From NCBI GenBank assembly GCA_946405625.1, contig CAMJHQ010000030.1:1-44689 (forward strand): a stretch of DNA of 44,689 nt, written 5' to 3'. Shown piece by piece: positions 41,620 through 44,689 of the stretch. Each line of letters starts with the position of its first letter. Within the stretch, counting starts at the first letter, position 1. Under the pieces are notes generated by a model. It ran no database searches. It was not told where the DNA came from and saw only the letters and a list, made by a program, of their open reading frames with translations. The DNA is from an uncultured Lachnospiraceae bacterium. GTDB taxonomy: Bacteria > Bacillota > Clostridia > Lachnospirales > Lachnospiraceae. Both the position numbers and the translations under genes were made by a program.

Positions 41620-43056
41620 ATGAACTATCTGTTGATAATTAAATTCATAGGCGCGATGTTTCAGTTTGAAGGACTGTTTATGTTGATCCCTTTTACGGTC
41701 GGACTTATATATCATGAAACTCAGGCAAAGTATCTGCTTTTAATGGCTGCCGTGGCATTTGTTATCGGCTCGCTTTTAAGGTTGATACAGCCGAAGTCGA
41801 AGAAATTTCATTCCAAGGAAGGCTTTGTGGTAACCGCATTTTCATGGATTGTCATGAGTGTTATGGGAGCTATGCCCTTCTGGATAAGTGGTGAGATAAA
41901 CAGCTTTACAGATGCGGTTTTTGAAACGGCATCGGGATTTACGACAACAGGGGCGAGTATCCTGGTCGATCTTGAAGCAATGTGCAAATGTATGCTTTTC
42001 TGGAGAAGCTTCACTCACTGGATCGGAGGTATGGGAGTTCTGGTATTTATGCTCATTTTCCTCAAGTCCAGTGCGGATGAGATGAACCTGATGAGGGCAG
42101 AATCTCCGGGTCCTTCGGTCGATAAGCTGGTACCGAAGGTCAGAACAACCGCATTTATCCTTTATGCCATCTATACCGGAATAACGGCGATATCTATAAT
42201 AGCTTTCATTGCAGCGGGCATGCCGGTATTTGACTCCTTCTGTATAGGTTTCGGTGCAGCAGGAACCGGAGGTTTTGGAGTAAAGGCTGACAGCTGCGCG
42301 AGCTATTCACCGCTTTGTCAGGTCCTTATAACAATATCAATGTTCCTCTTCGGAGTTAACTTTAAAATATATTTTCTGATTATTATCAAAAAATTTAAAG
42401 AAATATTAAAGTGTGAAGAAGTTTTATGGTATACTATAATCTATATAGTAGCTTCTACACTTGTGGCAGTAAATATTTTCACGGAAATCGGAGCGGTAGG
42501 AGAGTCTGTAAGGGCATCATGCTTTCAGGTTGCGTCAATAATGACGACCACAGGCTTTGCAACACATGATTTTAATCTGTGGTCTTCGCTTCCGAAGGCT
42601 ATTCTTGTGCTGATCATGTTTACGGGAGCGTGTGCCGGAAGTACAGGTGGAGGAATTAAAGTATCGAGATGGATACTTTATCTGAAGCAGATCAAGAGAG
42701 AAGTGGCAAAGTATACTCATCCTCGTTCGGTCAAGAAGATTCGACTGGATGGCGAGGTAGTTGATGAGAATACGATAAGAAGTGCAAATGTATATCTTAT
42801 GGCTTATGCTGCGGTCTTTATAGTTTCAATGCTCGTAATATGCATTGACGGATATGATCTGATAACCTGTTTTACATCAGTTGCCGCTACGCTTAATAAC
42901 ATAGGTCCCGGTCTGGAGGTGGTGGGCCCGATCGGAAACTATGCCGGATATTCCATTTTGTCAAAATGGGTATTTGTTTTTGATATGATCGCCGGAAGGC
43001 TTGAGCTATTCCCGGTACTCATAATGTTTGCTCCGCAGACGTGGAAGAGAAAATAA
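41620..43056 (+). CDS. trkH: Trk/Ktr potassium transporter membrane subunit TrkH
   Basis: TrkH is the channel-like membrane subunit that takes up potassium, gated by TrkA. The 478-residue protein has about ten hydrophobic helices and four re-entrant pore loops with selectivity-filter glycines: for example TASGFTTTGAS (first), GAAGTGGFGVKAD (second), MTTTGFATHDF (third) and the final LNNIGPGLEVVG (fourth). A SPGPSVDKLVPKVR segment lies on the cytosolic face. It is co-transcribed with trkA and is followed by a TetR gene after 44 bases. Confidence 0.95.
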   Translation: MNYLLIIKFIGAMFQFEGLFMLIPFTVGLIYHETQAKYLLLMAAVAFVIGSLLRLIQPKSKKFHSKEGFVVTAFSWIVMSVMGAMPFWISGEINSFTDAVFETASGFTTTGASILVDLEAMCKCMLFWRSFTHWIGGMGVLVFMLIFLKSSADEMNLMRAESPGPSVDKLVPKVRTTAFILYAIYTGITAISIIAFIAAGMPVFDSFCIGFGAAGTGGFGVKADSCASYSPLCQVLITISMFLFGVNFKIYFLIIIKKFKEILKCEEVLWYTIIYIVASTLVAVNIFTEIGAVGESVRASCFQVASIMTTTGFATHDFNLWSSLPKAILVLIMFTGACAGSTGGGIKVSRWILYLKQIKREVAKYTHPRSVKKIRLDGEVVDENTIRSANVYLMAYAAVFIVSMLVICIDGYDLITCFTSVAATLNNIGPGLEVVGPIGNYAGYSILSKWVFVFDMIAGRLELFPVLIMFAPQTWKRK

Positions 43057-43085
43057 TAAGTGTGAATTTTAACAAAATAAGTGTG
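43055..43085 (+). repeat. 10-bp direct repeat upstream of the TetR gene
   Basis: AATAAGTGTG occurs at 43055-43064 and 43076-43085, 21 bases apart (two helical turns), between the trkH stop codon and the TetR gene. It may be a regulator site or chance. Confidence 0.35.
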
Positions 43086-43100
43086 TAAAAGGAGTGTGTA

Positions 43101-43697
43101 ATGGCTGAAATGTCAGTAAGGGAAAAGATCACGTATGCAGCGCTTGATCTTTTTTCTCAAAAAGGTTTTGATGCAACGACTGTTGAAGAAATTGCAGATG
43201 CTGCCGGTATGAAAGGACCGAATTTATACAAATATTTCAAGGGCAAGGAAGATATTCTCAAGAATATCAGAACCATTGCAGATGAGCCATATAAGGGAAT
43301 GCTCGGATATGATGATACAATGCCTATATGGATTCATAACGGTGATGAGCTGAAAGAATTTACATGGTATCATGTGAATTATACAATGAATAACGAGACT
43401 ATCGTTAAGCTCAGAAAGCTATGCACGATCGAGCAGTTCCGAAATAATGAGCTGACACGTGAAATGACTGATCACCAGTATGAGCTGATATTAAACCTTT
43501 ATGAGAAAGTATTTACCGATATGATCAAGAGAGGAACGATAGTAGATGGTAATCCGAAAATCCTTTCTTTGCAGTACACCGCACCTATAGCGCTTTTGAT
43601 CCAGTTAAGTGACAGAGAACCAACAAGAAGACAGGAATCGATAGATATGATGAATGGACATATGGATTCCTTTATTGAAATGTATTTAAAGAAATAA
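43101..43697 (+). CDS. TetR/AcrR family transcriptional regulator
   Basis: This 198-residue regulator has a helix-turn-helix with TVEEIADAAGMKGPNLYKYF followed by KGKEDIL, the classic TetR recognition segment. Its C-terminal domain (about 70-198) contains several tryptophan and tyrosine residues in the first half (TMPIWIH, EFTWYHVNYT), and a Cys in LRKLCTIEQ. The ligand is not known. The gene starts at ATG 43101 with AAGGAG upstream. It lies after trkH with no terminator visible, so readthrough is possible. No divergent target gene is seen. Confidence 0.9.
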   Translation: MAEMSVREKITYAALDLFSQKGFDATTVEEIADAAGMKGPNLYKYFKGKEDILKNIRTIADEPYKGMLGYDDTMPIWIHNGDELKEFTWYHVNYTMNNETIVKLRKLCTIEQFRNNELTREMTDHQYELILNLYEKVFTDMIKRGTIVDGNPKILSLQYTAPIALLIQLSDREPTRRQESIDMMNGHMDSFIEMYLKK

Positions 43698-43724
43698 GAA
43701 TATTCTGATGTATCAAAATACAAG

Positions 43725-43763
43725 TAAGTCCCGACAGACTTTAGTCTGCCGGGACTATTTTAT
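43725..43763 (+). terminator. Bidirectional terminator before the Ig-like protein gene
   Basis: AGTCCCGACAGAC (43727-43739) pairs with GTCTGCCGGGACT (43744-43756) apart from one A-C mismatch, followed by ATTTTATT. It ends the TetR transcript and, on the minus strand, would terminate the surface-protein gene ending at 43803. Confidence 0.8.
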
Positions 43764-43802
43764 TGGCTTTATGGTTATATATGAAGAAACCGTGTTTCCA
43801 AA

Positions 43803-44689
43803 TTATTTGATATATACTTCAGCCATTCCGCCTGCATACTTTGTATCCGTTTCCGAAAGCCTGATATAATATGTACCCGGCTTAAGTCCGGTAACTTCAG
43901 ATCCGGTACATTTCTTCACATCACTGAAGTTAGTCTTTGTGGCATATTCCATTGCTGAAGTTACACCTGTGATCTTGCCGTCGTTTGCACCCTTTGCTGA
44001 GCAGTTTACTGAAGAAATTCCCTTAGGAACGGCAGGTCCGTAGCCCTTCTTTATAGCTTCGGTTGAAGCACTGATGGAGCCCGGGAAATTACCGTTTTTA
44101 TCAGTAATAACACAGGTCAGGATATGACCGATGTCCTCTGCTTTTGCAATATAGCTTGTATATACAGCACCTTTAATAGGTTCACCATCTCTCATCCACT
44201 GATAAGAAAAGTTTGATGCATTGCAATCGGTAACCTTCACGTTTAATCCGAATTCATATCTCTGATCGCCGTTTATTGTAACATTTCCGTAGATCTTTTG
44301 TCTGATAACAACAGGATCAGTAGTTACAGAGCCGGAATTATTTGAAACTTTACATCTGTAATAGATGATCGGTCGGTTAACCTTTCCGACAAGCTGGATT
44401 GTAGAAGAAGTGCAGCCTGTAGACTGGCTGTTAGTATAGGACTGTCCATCCTCGCACCATTCCCACTGATATTTGAGATTATCGCCTGAGGCATTAACCT
44501 TGATCGTATAATTCTCTCCGATTGAAACGCTTCCTTCAAGACTGTCGCTAAGGGATAACTTAACAGAATCAATCTTAGGAGCGTTTTCTGATGACTCTTT
44601 GTTTTCATTTGCATCGGCAAGTCTGATAACAACTGGATCAGTAGTTACAGAGCCGGAATTATTTGAAACTTTACATCTGTAATAGATGA
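43803..44689 (-). CDS. Surface protein with Ig-like repeat domains (C-terminal part, 5' end outside window)
   Basis: The minus-strand frame is open without a stop from 43803 to the window edge, giving at least 295 residues of an uncompleted gene. It is not two short genes: internal GTG/ATG codons give partial frames, but the reading frame runs straight through. It contains at least two Ig-like domains marked by LKYQWEWCEDGQ and FSYQWMRDGEPI, with a shared YRCKVSNNSGSVTTDPVVIR strand set. A final region has SSVNCSAKGANDGKITGV and a GLKPGTYYIRLSETDT segment typical of cell-surface proteins with Lys/Asn-rich Ig repeats. No LPXTG or membrane anchor is seen at the C-terminus, so it may be secreted or anchored by domains upstream of the window. 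Adhesion or matrix binding is a guess. Confidence 0.85.
   Translation of the reverse strand, partial: IYYRCKVSNNSGSVTTDPVVIRLADANENKESSENAPKIDSVKLSLSDSLEGSVSIGENYTIKVNASGDNLKYQWEWCEDGQSYTNSQSTGCTSSTIQLVGKVNRPIIYYRCKVSNNSGSVTTDPVVIRQKIYGNVTINGDQRYEFGLNVKVTDCNASNFSYQWMRDGEPIKGAVYTSYIAKAEDIGHILTCVITDKNGNFPGSISASTEAIKKGYGPAVPKGISSVNCSAKGANDGKITGVTSAMEYATKTNFSDVKKCTGSEVTGLKPGTYYIRLSETDTKYAGGMAEVYIK
44302..44370 (-). repeat. Near-identical repeat, first copy
   Basis: This segment of about 67 bases matches 44623-44689 with a single visible difference (A/T in CAACAGG/CAACTGG). It encodes the strand block YYRCKVSNNSGSVTTDP of an Ig-like domain. The spacing between copies is 321 bases (107 codons). 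Confidence 0.85.
44623..44689 (-). repeat. Near-identical repeat, second copy, cut by window edge
   Basis: The second copy of the Ig-domain segment described at 44302-44370 reaches the window end; further copies may lie beyond. Such DNA-level identity over an Ig domain suggests recent domain duplication or gene conversion. Confidence 0.85.

Noticed and set aside
43803-44240. A complete 145-residue secreted protein
   Set aside because: The frame continues upstream without a stop to the window edge. The apparent start is an internal GTG (Val) within an Ig-like domain.
44324-44632. Second 102-residue frame in the surface-protein region
   Set aside because: It is in a different frame from the Ig-like gene and opposes its codon pattern. 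The Ig-like frame explains the region fully.
1-44689. tRNA genes, phage or transposon genes, defence systems
   Set aside because: I looked for T-loop GGTTCRA patterns, integrase and transposase motifs, and restriction or toxin-antitoxin genes and saw none that hold up.

Overview
The window looks like a chromosomal segment of a Gram-positive anaerobe of the Clostridia, most probably a Lachnospiraceae member of the Butyrivibrio or Roseburia type. This rests on modest GC, AGGAGG-type ribosome binding sites, sigma-A promoters of the TTGACA-N17-TATAAT form, a long Firmicutes-type SRP RNA, a clostridial-type Ddl, and families common in that group (DUF998, a DUF6320-like protein, a stand-alone CinA C-terminal domain). 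No tRNA, rRNA, CRISPR array, integrase, transposase or phage gene was seen. Family names come from reading motifs by eye, not from a database search.

Layout. 1-1.3 kb: D-Ala-D-Ala ligase. 1.4-4.3 kb: a probable structured non-coding RNA with its own terminator, then a zinc operon (ZnuA/AdcA-like lipoprotein with a histidine-rich repeat, plus a COG0523 zinc GTPase). Its promoter is bracketed by two copies of a TGCAA-type inverted repeat. 4.3-9.1 kb (minus strand): aminotransferase, 4-alpha-glucanotransferase, lysophosphatidate acyltransferase, a single-pass membrane protein and a CPBP protease. 9.3-12.0 kb: tatD, rsmA, tadA, SRP RNA. 12.1-15.1 kb: an HD-domain protein, a membrane-anchored unknown, then murG and a lone type IV prepilin on the minus strand. 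15.4-17.2 kb: phosphoglucomutase/phosphomannomutase. 17.2-23.5 kb: two TetR-led operons, one with a DUF998 membrane protein and one with a very large RND permease carrying a coiled-coil insertion. 23.7-27.0 kb: cinA C-terminal domain, dnaX, ybaB, recR. 27.1-30.9 kb: a phosphofructokinase of mixed signature and an 878-residue extracytoplasmic unknown. 30.9-31.1 kb: a cluster of hairpins. 31.3-36.0 kb: lysA, then on the minus strand a GNAT acetyltransferase, dCTP deaminase, PepD and a YdcF-like protein. 36.2-43.7 kb: small Cys-rich protein, condensation/AATase-like acyltransferase, zinc-ribbon membrane protein, alpha/beta hydrolase, CbiK-like chelatase lacking its expected catalytic residues, TrkA, TrkH and a TetR regulator. 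43.8 kb to the end (minus strand): the C-terminal part of a surface protein with Ig-like repeats, cut by the window edge.

How the genes work together. The zinc operon looks like a zinc-starvation response: an extracellular zinc scavenger and a cytosolic zinc chaperone under a Fur/Zur-like operator. The 9-12 kb and 24-27 kb blocks look like one housekeeping cluster (tadA, SRP RNA, dnaX, ybaB, recR, as in Bacillus) split by about 12 kb that includes the pilin, sugar-phosphate mutase and efflux genes. The most novel material is the noncoding RNA at 1.5-1.7 kb, the RND permease whose coiled coil sits where a docking domain is expected, the acyltransferase/zinc-ribbon/esterase cassette at 36-39 kb, the altered CbiK-like protein beside the Trk potassium system, and the PFK with both ATP-type and PPi-type residues.
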